DNA of 24,895 bases from Blakeslea trispora (Eukaryota > Mucoromycota > Mucoromycetes > Mucorales > Choanephoraceae), in the NCBI GenBank assembly GCA_025331445.1, contig JAIWNE010000232.1, forward strand, positions 1 through 24,895, given 5' to 3'. Position 1 is the stretch's first letter. Every line of letters starts with the position of its first letter. This document shows, piece by piece, positions 1 through 8,625 of the stretch. The notes beneath the pieces were generated by a model. The model worked only from the letters and a program-made list of their open reading frames with translations. It was not told where the DNA came from and made no database searches. A program made the translations under genes and the position numbers.

Positions 1-890
1 CTAAGAACCGCAAATGACGCTTTTTCTGTATCCAGGCGAAACTGTACTATTTCGAGGCCTCTAATACATCCTGCTCAAGGTCTCAAATCGCAAGCATAAA
101 AACAAAGCCCCCCATTGGTATTTGCAGCACAGGCGTTAAAAAAGTGGCTGAAGACAAAGCGAGTAAAGGTAAGTAACGGGAGGGGATCCTGGTATTGTCG
201 AAAAAATTTGCACCAATAGATCAACAGATCGTGGTAGCATTTGGAATATATATAGTAGTATTTTTTGTAAATAAACCAATAATATAAACGAATAAGCCAA
301 CATTCAATCGCGTCATTTAAGCTATTTTTAACCATCAGTGTTCTAAAGGGCGATGTCCCAAGAAGGAAGGGGAAATGATCTAAATAAAGCATATATCTTC
401 AAACTAAGGTCGAATGGTAAAGAAGTGTATTTAAATAATTGTGTAATAATGTAACGTCAATGGGCCTATGAGATCTATGAAGCAAATCGCCGATGAAAGT
501 ACAAATGGTCTAAAAAGGCAAGAGAGATTGAAAGTCTATACAAAAACAACGAATAAAAGTAAAGGATAGCATGGAGACAGAGAGTGAAATAGTGTCAGAA
601 TCATGACAGAATACGGCAGATCCTGCTATTATTTTTTTGACAGTTGACAGGTGATCTCCAATGGCGACAGACAATTTTCATCTGCATAAAAAAGTGTCAG
701 AATCATGGAAGAATCCGCTGGTTCCTGACATTTGCAATTTCGTGGCAATCTCCGACCTCGACATCCATTTTCAGAATCTTGGTAAATCAGGCAGATTCTA
801 CCAAAATTCTGCCAAACATTTTTCTGACGTGCTGATCCCTATGGGGCAAGTGTCTAATCACAAGGGCAAGCTAAAATAAGGATTATTCTA
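1..890. other. AT-rich spacer without a convincing gene
   Basis: No protein family is recognisable here. A plus-strand frame is open from base 1 to a TAA at 97-99 (32 codons) and could be the tail of a gene lying to the left, but it has no recognisable motif. A minus-strand frame at 75-392 is rich in Phe/Tyr/Ile from AT-rich sequence and looks like chance. The right part (591-830) carries the degenerate repeats listed separately. Confidence 0.5.
591..830. repeat. Degenerate TCAGAATC/GGCAGA repeat cluster
   Basis: The 15-mer AGTGTCAGAATCATG occurs at 591-605 and again at 693-707, and about 40 bp after each start remain roughly 70-75% alike by eye. Between and after them lie inverted and direct variants: GGCAGATTC...AATTCTGCC around 790-813, TTCAGAATC near 771-780, and TTTTCTGACG near 820-829. 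The pattern fits an eroded non-autonomous element or old tandem array. No terminal repeats could be defined. Confidence 0.45.
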
Positions 891-997
891 ACTGGATCAA
901 AGGAACAAAAAAAAATAAACTAGCAGAGTAGAAAAAAAAGGAAAAAGAAACCAAGAGAGACAATAGAAAATAAAAAAAAGAGAAAGCAAAAAGGGAA

Positions 998-3900
998 TCA
1001 GACTACACTAAGGTAGTTGTAGAGAGTAGAAGTAACAGGAGGAGCAACTGGCTTGTAAAAGACAGGAAGCCACCATTCCAAAAGAGTAAGACCACGAATA
1101 TTCTGAGAACAGGGACTGAATTCGGCATCAGGGAGACAGATCATGTCCATGTCCAGCATGATCGAGCAGATAGTAGGCCACCAAGAGGACCAACGCAAAA
1201 GAGAGACAGAATGACGCTGGTCATTGGGTGAAGGAGCGGAAGAAAGTCGAGGGAGTTGGTTCAACACAAAATCCAAAGGATTGGGCTGAGCATCAACAGC
1301 AACACCAAGACGAGAAGCAACAGAGAGACAAGAGAGCAAATGGTTCCGTGAGGCATGTGGATGACCACAACGACAGGGAACAGGACGAGCAGGTAACCAA
1401 CCCATCTTCCAGCGAAGAAGACGACTACGTTCCCAAACTGACATCGGCAGCAAAAGGATGGGATCAACACCCAGCACAGGACGACAAGCACGCAAGAGAA
1501 CCAGACCATCAGGTTTGGCCAAAAGACCAGCCAGGTAGGCACGACGATAACGCCTAATGACAGGCTTGGGATCACCACCAGAGGTAGCAATCCACTGCTG
1601 CAAGGAAGAGAAGCGAGGCACAGAGGGAGAGACAAAAGAGTGACAGACCAGTTTCCACAGGGAGTTGTTCTTTAACAGCTTTGGCCAACGGAAACGAGGA
1701 GAAACAGAGGCAGAGGCAATGTGGGCAAGCAAGACAGCGAGCAAAGTATCAGCAGGAAGCTGTTGCATCCGCACCAACATTTTGAACCCCAGAATGGAGA
1801 CACGCTCCTTCATGCAAGGCAAGTGGGTCAGGTGTTTAAACACCACTGTTGAAGCCTTAGAGTGTCCACCAAAGGCAAGACGAAGACACTGATCTTGAGC
1901 ACGCTCAATAACCCGGAGGTCACGAACCAAGAGAGAAGAGATAGCAAGACCATATTCTAGCTTGGGCCGGATGAAGGTGGCATACAGCCGAGCAGAGGTC
2001 AGACGAGAGAAGCCAGTCGAGTGAACACCCAAAGGTTGAAGACCAGAGCGCATGGCCACCAAGGCAGAACGAGCGTTGCGCTGGACAAGGAGAGTAGCAT
2101 CCAGTTGAGCTTTGCTATTAAAGGGCAAGCCCAAATAGTCAAAAGACTCGGCAACAGGAAGAGCAGTACCATACAGGCGTAAAGGAGTAGTACGACCAGT
2201 ATACAGCGGTGGGTTTACCACCACACACTTGACCGGGTTCCACCGATACCCAAGAGACAGAGAGTGTTCTTCAGCTTTCTTCAACAAGCGGGGCATGGTC
2301 TCAGCAGTACCGATCAAAACAACATCGTCAGCATAGAGCAGTGAGTTGATCCAGAGGCCATCATACAGACGTTGAGGCATGGATCCAAACACACGAGAGC
2401 GAGGCATTGAGATGGACCGCAGGACGGCAGGGAACGAGTTAATGTACACAGAGTACAAGTAGGGAGACAAGATCGAACCTTGCAAGACACCAGTACCAGG
2501 CCAGAAAGAAGGAGAACGAGCACCAGAGACCAGTACCTCAACTTGCACATCGTCAAAAAGACAACGCAGCAAGCCAAGAAGAGGATCAGAGACATAAGTC
2601 TCAAGAGCACGCCAGACAATGTTACGATCAACACTATCGTATGCTTGCTTAATATCCAAGAAACAAAGGACAGGAGGTTCACCAAAGTGATCATCAGCGT
2701 GCTGACGACACAACTCATGCAAAGACAGAGCCTGGTCAAGAGTACCACGATGAGCGCGAAAGCCACCTTGAACGATATCCAGAGGAGGACCAGATTCCAA
2801 GAGCTCAGGATACACGCACAACTCCAGCAACTTACGCATGACCGAAGTCAAGCTAATGGGCCGGTAGTTGGCTGCACTCAGAGGATCACCCTTCTTGTAA
2901 ATGGGCACGACCTGGGCAGTACACCAATCGCGAGGGATTCGAGACCAGAACCAGCAAAGAGAAAAGAGCAAGACCAAGAGAGGAGACAAGTCATCGACAA
3001 TGGGCAATAGCATCTCGGTTCTCAGATGATCAACACCCGGAGCTTTACGACGAGAGAGCTTCTTCAAGAGAGTGTCAGACACTAACTCGACCGTAAAGGG
3101 ACAGTCCTTATCAGCAGCAGTAGTAGCACCAACAGGAAGGGAGAAAGACAAGTCAAGACCAAACTGGTTCTGAAGATACCTAGCAGTATCAACCGAGACA
3201 CAAGGACCAGAAGGCAAAGGGGGAGCAGTAGGCCGGAGAGCAGGCAGGTGATCACCAGCAAAGACAGACCGAAGATGACTTGACATCACCGTAGCAGCAA
3301 CAGCAGGACCTTCAGGATGCGAGAACCCAGGAGAGGTAGTACGACCACGCCGTAACCGCTTGATGGTGGCAGTAGTGTCAGAGAAAGGACCAGAAGAGAG
3401 CTTGTCACAGAACTGCTTCCATGTTTCACGCCTACGACGCTTGAGCTCAGCATTGAACCGGTCACAACAAGAAAGATACGCACGCCACAGAACAGCCTTA
3501 CCAACGCCGTCAGAAGCTCGTCGCCAAGCTCTTCGGGCGTCCTCACGAGCATCCACAAGAGACTGCAGAGAGCAAGTCCAGAACCAGGTGTTACCAGGAG
3601 GTCGTGGCTGTTTGCGACCAACAGACTCATCGAGGCAACGGTGGATGGTATCAGTGAGGCTACTAGCAATAGAATCAACATCAGGAATAACCCTTTCAGT
3701 TGGGAGAGTTGCGTGAGTAGAGGTACGACTGCTATGTTGCCCGAAGGCTTGAAAAATAGAATACTTAACTTCTGCCAAGAGTGTATTTTTGATAGGTGCG
3801 CTATGCAACCTGAAAAGAGACTGATACAGCTCTACACTCTTGTGATCTTCCAGACAAGACAGTTTCCATAAAAGACGCGGATGAGCAACTGGAGCAGGAG

Positions 3901-4672
3901 GCAGAGATGACAGAGAACAAGACAGAGAGACAGGAACATGGTCAGAACCAAGGCCGGCATCACGGACAACAAGAGAAGGAGCAACCAGATCATCAAAGCT
4001 GATAAAGAGATCAATTACGCTACTCCAACTGGAGTGACCAGGCTGAGAGTTAGCCATGCGACTTTGAGAGAACAGAGTTGGAACACCTTTTGCCAAGAGA
4101 GAGTTCCAACAGAAAAGACCAGCTTCCTCAACCCATTCGGCCAGACGAGTACCACGAGTGTTACTTCGAGAGTCACCAAGAAGAGGAACACTACGCGCAT
4201 TCAAATCGCCACAGATGAATGCGTTGGTCTGAGAGGCATGAGTACGAGAAGGGAGAGACATAATGAGAGACATAAACTCATCATCGGACAGAGAAGGAGG
4301 GGCATAGACACAATGAATGAGAAAGGTAGAGACTTGACAAGAAAAGACATAAGGAGAGGAAGAAAGGAGAGGAGTAACTGGGTAAGGACAAGTAGGATTG
4401 ACCAAAAGAGAGATACCCATCTTGCCACGGAAAGAGTCAGCAACAGGTTGACCGTAGGTATGATACTGTTGCCAAGAGGTGGGAAAACGAAGAGGAGAGA
4501 GTAGCCAAGTCTCGGTGATGAAGATGAGGGAAGAGTCATATAAGTAGTCAGTAACAGTACTAATGGCTTGACGAGCAATACCATTAGCATTCCATATAGT
4601 CATAGTAAAGTCATAGGTAGAAGGAGAGGAAGGGGGCATAGGTTCATAAGAAGGCATAGGATTGGTACTCAT
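998..4672 (-). CDS. LINE-A ORF2: endonuclease-reverse transcriptase
   Basis: The 1224-residue protein nicks target DNA and copies the element RNA by target-primed reverse transcription. An exonuclease-endonuclease-phosphatase domain fills about residues 25-255, with WNANGI, the acidic TETWL, CGDLNAR and GSDHVPV motifs all present. The reverse transcriptase covers about 530-810: KAPGVD, KKGD...NYRPISL, LDIKQAYDSVDR (first catalytic Asp), LQGSILSPYLYSVYIN, and YADD at about 779-782 (2324-2335). A C-terminal CRCG...H...C zinc-finger-like motif sits near residue 1100. No RNase H domain is recognisable. The frame is unbroken, so this protein may be functional. The start is the ATG of the TAATG overlap with ORF1. 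The clade was not assigned. Confidence 0.93.
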   Translation of the reverse strand: MSTNPMPSYEPMPPSSPSTYDFTMTIWNANGIARQAISTVTDYLYDSSLIFITETWLLSPLRFPTSWQQYHTYGQPVADSFRGKMGISLLVNPTCPYPVTPLLSSSPYVFSCQVSTFLIHCVYAPPSLSDDEFMSLIMSLPSRTHASQTNAFICGDLNARSVPLLGDSRSNTRGTRLAEWVEEAGLFCWNSLLAKGVPTLFSQSRMANSQPGHSSWSSVIDLFISFDDLVAPSLVVRDAGLGSDHVPVSLSCSLSSLPPAPVAHPRLLWKLSCLEDHKSVELYQSLFRLHSAPIKNTLLAEVKYSIFQAFGQHSSRTSTHATLPTERVIPDVDSIASSLTDTIHRCLDESVGRKQPRPPGNTWFWTCSLQSLVDAREDARRAWRRASDGVGKAVLWRAYLSCCDRFNAELKRRRRETWKQFCDKLSSGPFSDTTATIKRLRRGRTTSPGFSHPEGPAVAATVMSSHLRSVFAGDHLPALRPTAPPLPSGPCVSVDTARYLQNQFGLDLSFSLPVGATTAADKDCPFTVELVSDTLLKKLSRRKAPGVDHLRTEMLLPIVDDLSPLLVLLFSLCWFWSRIPRDWCTAQVVPIYKKGDPLSAANYRPISLTSVMRKLLELCVYPELLESGPPLDIVQGGFRAHRGTLDQALSLHELCRQHADDHFGEPPVLCFLDIKQAYDSVDRNIVWRALETYVSDPLLGLLRCLFDDVQVEVLVSGARSPSFWPGTGVLQGSILSPYLYSVYINSFPAVLRSISMPRSRVFGSMPQRLYDGLWINSLLYADDVVLIGTAETMPRLLKKAEEHSLSLGYRWNPVKCVVVNPPLYTGRTTPLRLYGTALPVAESFDYLGLPFNSKAQLDATLLVQRNARSALVAMRSGLQPLGVHSTGFSRLTSARLYATFIRPKLEYGLAISSLLVRDLRVIERAQDQCLRLAFGGHSKASTVVFKHLTHLPCMKERVSILGFKMLVRMQQLPADTLLAVLLAHIASASVSPRFRWPKLLKNNSLWKLVCHSFVSPSVPRFSSLQQWIATSGGDPKPVIRRYRRAYLAGLLAKPDGLVLLRACRPVLGVDPILLLPMSVWERSRLLRWKMGWLPARPVPCRCGHPHASRNHLLSCLSVASRLGVAVDAQPNPLDFVLNQLPRLSSAPSPNDQRHSVSLLRWSSWWPTICSIMLDMDMICLPDAEFSPCSQNIRGLTLLEWWLPVFYKPVAPPVTSTLYNYLSVV

Positions 4673-4674
4673 TA
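4670..4674 (-). promoter_or_regulatory. TAATG stop/start overlap (ORF1/ORF2 coupling)
   Basis: On the minus strand the ORF1 stop TAA (4674-4672) shares its last A with the ORF2 start ATG (4672-4670). This arrangement is known from bicistronic LINEs such as insect SART1, where ORF2 is made by reinitiation after ORF1 termination. The same mechanism is inferred here. Confidence 0.8.
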
Positions 4675-5829
4675 AGAGGATGAGACCGGTTCACCATCAC
4701 CGGCCAAGGCAATTTCCATATCAGTAGAGGGAGCAGAGTCAACACCAACTACAGAAGAGAGAGGACCAACTACAGAAGAGAGAGGACCAACTACAGTACC
4801 AGCCTGTTCCTTTGACAACCAACCTTGACGGACAAAGTCGTAGGCCACCAGTCTACGCGTTTGTTCACGAACATAGCCAAGAGCACGAAGAAGACGAGCT
4901 TGTTGCAGTTCACGAGCCTTGGCAGTGAGAGCATCGGCATCCAGAGAGGCAAAAGCAGGATCAAAGACATTGGATCCAGAGAAAGGATCAAAGTCTGTCA
5001 AGACCGGGAGAGAATACTTGTCCATGACCTTGAGAAGATCAGCCTTGTAAGCAGTGTGAATGAGCAAAGCTACAACGTTACGAGCTGGGTAGTGCACATC
5101 AAGGACACGGCTGTTATCCAATCCGATAAGTCGCAGCTTATGACGGAAAGCAGAGAGACGGTCCCGATACTTGTTTGGCAAGTAAACATACTCAAAGAGA
5201 GGTGAGTCTACTGAAGAGCCAGCCGGAGAAGAAACAAGAAAGATACGAGCAGCGGCCTTACGTTGGCGAGGCGTGATCTTTTTCTTGGGCTTGGCCTGAA
5301 CAGCCAAAGAGGAAACCGACTTGTTGGACTTACCATAGGCCTCAGCAGGTGTAGGAGCAGCAGCAGCAACATGAGCCCATTTAGACACGGCGGCCGAAGG
5401 AGAGACAGAAGGAGCAGGCAAGGAAGAAGGAAGCAAGTCATCATCCATTGCTACATCAACAGACGGGGACAAAGAGAGAGAAGGACCAGACTTGTTCTCA
5501 AGTTCCAAGATCTTGGCACGAGCAGCGGCAAGCTCTTTCTTGAGTGCCGAGTTCTCAGCAACAAGAGACTCCAACTGAGAGAGACGCTCTTCATACTTTT
5601 CAAACTTGGCCTGAAAAGCAGCAAACCAAGCAGGAGGAGCAGAGGAAGAGGGAGAGGCCGACGAGAGCAAAGAAACATTACTTACCTCTGGCAAAGAATC
5701 AGCACCAGAGAGAGAAGGAGCAACAGAGAGACCAAAGTCAAAGACAACGTCTTTGTTCAGCTCAAGTGGAGCAGATGTCGAAGAGATGCTGACGTCATCA
5801 ACTCGAGATCTCGGCAAGGTACGCGTCAT
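4672..5829 (-). CDS. LINE-A ORF1: coiled-coil RNA-binding-type protein
   Basis: The first in-frame ATG (5827-5829) gives 385 residues. The order is a Ser-rich N-terminus, a coiled coil (about residues 65-125, with heptads such as YEERLSQLESLVAEN and LKKELAAARAKILELE), a basic KPKKKITPRQRK stretch, then a folded region that could be an RRM-like or C-terminal nucleic-acid-binding domain. There is no zinc knuckle. ORF1 proteins of this layout package LINE RNA into ribonucleoprotein particles. The frame stays open without any ATG upstream of 5829 through the tRNA antisense (to about 6276). So either the region 5830-6179 is a 5' leader, or ORF1 was longer and lost its start by 5' truncation. Near the end, VVGPLSS is repeated twice. 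Confidence 0.8.
   Translation of the reverse strand: MTRTLPRSRVDDVSISSTSAPLELNKDVVFDFGLSVAPSLSGADSLPEVSNVSLLSSASPSSSAPPAWFAAFQAKFEKYEERLSQLESLVAENSALKKELAAARAKILELENKSGPSLSLSPSVDVAMDDDLLPSSLPAPSVSPSAAVSKWAHVAAAAPTPAEAYGKSNKSVSSLAVQAKPKKKITPRQRKAAARIFLVSSPAGSSVDSPLFEYVYLPNKYRDRLSAFRHKLRLIGLDNSRVLDVHYPARNVVALLIHTAYKADLLKVMDKYSLPVLTDFDPFSGSNVFDPAFASLDADALTAKARELQQARLLRALGYVREQTRRLVAYDFVRQGWLSKEQAGTVVGPLSSVVGPLSSVVGVDSAPSTDMEIALAGDGEPVSSS
4744..4790 (-). repeat. 21-bp in-frame tandem repeat in ORF1
   Basis: The unit ACCAACTACAGAAGAGAGAG(G) occurs twice, followed by a partial third copy. It encodes VVGPLSS twice near the ORF1 C-terminus. The repeat is in frame and copy-number variable in principle, so it could serve to fingerprint element copies. 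Confidence 0.8.
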
Positions 5830-6201
5830 GTCGGCAGGGATCAAAGGCGGCGAAAGTGAACTATGCAAGCGCTTACCGGAGAGACTTGAAACTTTAATAG
5901 GTGATGTTTCTAATACAGAGATAAATTCTGACAAAGTTTCAGCTGGTTCTGATGCTAGGTTCTTTGTAGATGAGGCTTCGAAGTCGAGATCTTTAGTTGA
6001 AGATGTCGAAATGTCGTGAATCGCGTTGATGAATGTGCTAGAGTTGTCGGATTGGGACACTTTGGGTACCAAAATGTGCGGACGAGATTGGGGAATAATA
6101 ATTGACAAAGAAATACGCTGGTTAATAAGGAGGAAGTCGAGCTTTTTTCGAAAACGGAGTTTGAATTCAAAAAAAAAGTGATCAAAAGGAGAAAGAAAGG
6201 C

Positions 6202-6274
6202 GGTTTCTTGGTGTAGTTGGTTATCACGTCTGCTTAACACGCAGACGGTCGCCAGTTCGAGTCTGGCAGAAATC
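6202..6274 (+). tRNA. tRNA-Val (anticodon AAC)
   Basis: A complete 73-nt cloverleaf. The acceptor GGTTTCT pairs with AGAAATC (one G-U), with discriminator A at 6275 if the downstream A is counted. The anticodon stem TCTGC/GCAGA encloses the loop TTAACAC, giving anticodon AAC (decodes GUU). The T stem GCCAG/CTGGC is perfect with loop TTCGAGT. The internal A-box (TGGTGTAGTTGG) and B-box (AGTTCGAGTCT) are recognisable. There is no intron and CCA is not encoded, as expected for a nuclear eukaryotic gene. LINE-A ends directly upstream in opposite orientation. Confidence 0.93.
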
Positions 6275-6277
6275 AAA

Positions 6278-6287
6278 TTTTTTTTTT
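6278..6287 (+). terminator. Pol III T10 terminator of tRNA-Val
   Basis: A run of ten T residues begins three bases after the tRNA, which is the normal RNA polymerase III termination signal. It supports a functional tRNA gene. Confidence 0.85.
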
Positions 6288-6344
6288 ATTCTCATTTAAT
6301 AAAACTATGTTTCATTTTAGCATTATTTCAACCTTGAGACTCAA

Positions 6345-6358
6345 CTCTGACACCAAAA
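6345..6358 (-). other. Primer-binding-site-like sequence
   Basis: The minus strand reads TTTTGGTGTCAGAG just downstream of the LTR end. It resembles the TTGGTATCAGAGC-type sequences that follow 5' LTRs of many Ty1/Ty3-like elements. The match is imperfect and the priming tRNA was not identified. Confidence 0.35.
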
Positions 6359-6367
6359 TTTGTGCGT

Positions 6368-6967
6368 TGTTACAGGACAAAGGATAGTTTTTGCAGTAAC
6401 TTGAGAAAGAGAACCGATAGATATAACAGAGCAATCAGGCAGCAAGGTTATAAGTAATGAGCACCAGGTTTTAAATCGTCCGACTAGAGATATAAGTAAA
6501 GTAAAGAGAATAAAGTAATATAAAAGAAGAGATATAATATGTGGATACAATGATCTGTAATAAGTATCAAGGGAACTAACAACAATATGTGGATTCAGGT
6601 AGTGAATATGTCAAACTACAACCAAGCGTAAAGTAAATCAGAGAAATGTAAGTTGAGTTTATTAATAAGAGAAGATCAAAGAGTTTATATACTATTCTAA
6701 AAGAAGTCATGTTGGACTTGCAAATTAATAATTTAATCAGTCAAGTTAATGAGTCATCATGTATGGATTATTAATACATGTCTAAAAGTTCTATTCATTA
6801 TGATATGGAAAGTCAGAGAAGGATTCTAATAAAGTTGTTGTGTAATAAGAGATCAAGAGGAGCTGTCAAATGAGTAAAATACCAAATAGGAAATACAGAG
6901 TTGGATTCAAAGCAGCGAAAAGAAGTCAGAAAATAATTGAGTACTAGGAAAATTTCTGTGCGTAACA
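6368..6967 (-). repeat. Long terminal repeat (remnant LTR element)
   Basis: On the minus strand this roughly 600-bp AT-rich segment begins TGTTACG and ends GTAACA, giving a perfect 6-bp terminal inverted repeat typical of LTRs. It contains a TATA box TATATAAAC (6691-6683) and, about 20 bases on, AATAAA (6663-6658), both in the right orientation for a compact U3/R. A purine tract lies just upstream and the end of a coding region just before that. An alternative 3' boundary at 6361 (ending CGCACA) is possible. No partner LTR is in the window. Confidence 0.5.
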
Positions 6968-6978
6968 TCTCCTCCGGG
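6968..6978 (-). other. Polypurine tract before the LTR
   Basis: The minus strand reads CCCGGAGGAGA immediately before the LTR start TGTTACG. This is the position of the plus-strand primer of LTR retrotransposons. The tract is short, and its meaning rests on the neighbouring LTR call. Confidence 0.4.
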
Positions 6979-6989
6979 TTGGAAGAAGA

Positions 6990-7133
6990 TCATGACCCAT
7001 GATCGTCAAAAGGATTTAAGTAAGGGTCAGTCTTGCACCAAGAGTCTTGAAAAATATAAGGTCTTGAAGTACCATCATGAAATAAATTGTTGATTGAAAT
7101 TGATACATTGAAATAAGCTGAATTTGAGATGGA
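6990..7133 (-). pseudogene. C-terminal remnant of an LTR-element protein
   Basis: A 47-codon open stretch ends in TGA at 6992-6990, twelve bases before the purine tract. It is bounded upstream by an in-frame TGA (7136-7134). The translation is polar and aromatic (for example DPYLNPFDDHGS at the end) rather than random AT-rich filler, and its position is where the 3' end of a Pol frame is expected. No family domain remains. The rest of the element towards 7283 is unreadable, and the mariner transposon begins there. Confidence 0.35.
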
Positions 7134-7283
7134 TCAGTTATTGAAAATTGTTAAAGTACTGATCTGGTAACATTGAGAATTGTAAATAATTGTCAATAAG
7201 ATTTGTCGAAATTGATAATTGAATGTTCCAAATAAGTTGTTGATAATTGTGGTGATTGCACCATATTTGATATAAGCAATCTA

Positions 7284-7512
7284 CTGGTTTTAACTTAGGT
7301 TTCGTCGTTTGTACCAAAATGTTCGGCGTTTGTACAAACAAATTTCGTCGATTGGTCAATTAAATTTCATTTTTTGACACCATTAATTTCGTCGTTTGAC
7401 ACCGTTGATTTCGTCGTTTGTTACCATTGATTTCGTCGTTTGACACCATTAATTTTGTTGAATTTTATATAGGCTAAAAAATCATAAATTCTAAGAAATA
7501 ACTACATAGAAT
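7284..7512 (+). repeat. Left terminal inverted repeat of mariner element
   Basis: It pairs with 9559-9787 over its whole length with scattered mismatches and single-base indels. The outermost bases are CTGGTTTT. It includes TTTCGTCGTTTGTACCAAAA and the four-unit iteron block. The inner edge is near ACATAGAAT. Confidence 0.9.
7364..7451 (+). repeat. Four 22-bp iterons in the left TIR
   Basis: Units at 7364-7385, 7386-7407, 7408-7429 and 7430-7451 follow ATTTCGTCGTTTGACACCAT plus two bases, with a partial fifth unit from 7452. The first unit is the most diverged. The right TIR carries the mirror copies (about 9620-9710), one of them missing a base. Repeated subterminal motifs in DNA transposons are commonly transposase binding sites; that role is inferred. 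Confidence 0.85.
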
Positions 7513-7915
7513 GAAAATGTCATTCTTTGTTGACAGATATCTTAGGGAAAGGAAAAAGCCAACATTTGCATTTCTAACATAAGACTACTCACTTTTATCT
7601 AAGTAAGAGAATAATTTGAAATGAATAAAGTAGAAATATTACAGACAATGTTGTATACACGCTACATAAGTGGTTACCCTTGATCAGAGATACAAGCGCA
7701 AGCACAGACGAGTAGTACATCCAGGGGCTGAGAGCGCATTTAGGAGTGCATAACCCCTTTTCATAGTCAGTTGAATTATCACAGAAAAGTATCATTCTTT
7801 ATAGATGGATATCTTAAAGAATGGAAGAAGCCAACATTCTCGGTTGTAACGTGGAAACACTTAGTTTTTATAAATAAGAGAATAATTTGAATTGAATTAT
7901 ACTAGAAATATCACA
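7509..7915 (+). repeat. Imperfect direct duplication (7509-7644 and 7793-7915)
   Basis: Two segments of about 125-135 bp align end to end at roughly 70% by eye. They share ATCATTCTTT/GTCATTCTTT, GATATCTTA, AAGCCAACATT, AAGAGAATAATTTGAA and AGAAATAT. They are separated by about 148 bp of unrelated sequence. This looks like an old tandem duplication of the promoter-proximal part of the transposon. Confidence 0.7.
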
Positions 7916-8024
7916 TTTAAACACTTTTTAACACCTGCTACTTCAAATACTTTTCAAAAAATGAGTCAAAAAACTTACTACTCTGCTACTACATCCGAAT
8001 CCGCTGCTTTGTCTCCCGAAAACT

Positions 8025-8082
8025 GTAAGTATCACCCGAGTGATTAGTATTTATAAAGGAAGTGACTTACAGATGTTCACAG
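8025..8082 (+). other. Intron of the mariner transposase gene
   Basis: It starts GTAAGT and ends TTCACAG, 58 bp long. The earlier AG (8071-8072) would run into TGA within ten codons, so the second acceptor, which keeps the frame into KRGPYKR, is preferred. Confidence 0.65.
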
Positions 8083-8334
8083 TATCCCAAGTACAAACTG
8101 ATGAAAATGTTTCCAAGAGAGGCCCTTACAAAAGAATGACTGAAGAAATTTGTGTCCCAGTATGGCTGTAGCCAGATTTCATCCCCCGCCTTGAATAAGG
8201 TGGAGATATATTGTTTACTTGATTTATATCTTGGAGAGATAATAATTATGCTCGACAAGATATGTTTAATCTTGATTAGTGTTTCAATATATCAGGCATA
8301 ACTGTTTCATACTTGTTCACTTGTTTCGTTGGAT

Positions 8335-8363
8335 GTTTAGATCAGTTTAGATCAGTTTAGATT
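8335..8363 (+). repeat. 10-bp tandem repeat (GTTTAGATCA, about 3 copies)
   Basis: GTTTAGATCA is repeated twice and followed by GTTTAGATT. It is a small tandem array within the non-coding part of the mariner element, with no known role. Confidence 0.8.
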
Positions 8364-8598
8364 AGGTGATAACGATAGACAAGCCCTTTGTAATTATGTC
8401 TCAGAACTATCTTTATCCAAGTAATGATTTAGTCTTTTCTTATAATGAAATCTCTAGAATCATTGCTTGTTTTATTAGATGCTGCTACCTTGAGATTATA
8501 AGGCCTACGCAACCATCTTGCTATCACATGTGTCATGTCATATAGCCATTTCAAGTATTGATGAGAAGAGAGTCAATGACTATAAATCTGATCATGCT

Positions 8599-8625
8599 TT
8601 CAATGTGTTAGCTAGGCACATTGAA
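8599..8625. repeat. Hairpin with 9-bp perfect arms
   Basis: TTCAATGTG (8599-8607) and CACATTGAA (8617-8625) are perfect inverted arms around a 9-base loop, inside the decayed mariner element. No function can be assigned. Confidence 0.7.

Larger units (their letters stand above)
911..6179 (-). mobile_element. LINE-A, two-ORF non-LTR retrotransposon
   Basis: This is an APE-endonuclease type LINE on the minus strand with ORF1 (4672-5829) followed by ORF2 (998-4672). The outer limits are uncertain. A candidate imperfect target-site duplication is GATCAAAGGAACAAAA at 895-910 against GATCAAAAGGAGAAAG at 6180-6195, which would put the element at 911-6179. These are low-complexity A-rich sequences, so this is only a suggestion. 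The 3' untranslated part (about 911-997) is T-rich on the coding strand and shows no poly(A) tail. The 5' end lies immediately beside a tRNA-Val gene. Confidence 0.85.

Noticed and set aside
75..392. Minus-strand 105-codon frame
   Set aside because: No motif, AT-rich Phe/Tyr/Ile composition, and no conserved neighbour; treated as chance.
1228..5859. Long plus-strand frames opposite LINE-A
   Set aside because: Arg/Gln/Glu/Lys-rich translations mirror the codon use of the minus-strand ORFs; they are antisense shadows.
4672..6276. ORF1 of LINE-A extended to 6276 (534 residues)
   Set aside because: That reading starts at TTG, not ATG, and its first 25 or so codons are the antisense of the tRNA-Val gene. 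The first real Met is at 5829.
7364..7451. CRISPR-like array
   Set aside because: The 22-bp units are contiguous with no spacers, are mirrored at the other transposon end, and the DNA is eukaryotic.
8071..8072. First AG (TTACAG) as the acceptor of the transposase intron
   Set aside because: It leads to TGA within ten codons; the AG at 8081-8082 keeps the frame into the conserved KRGPYKR run.
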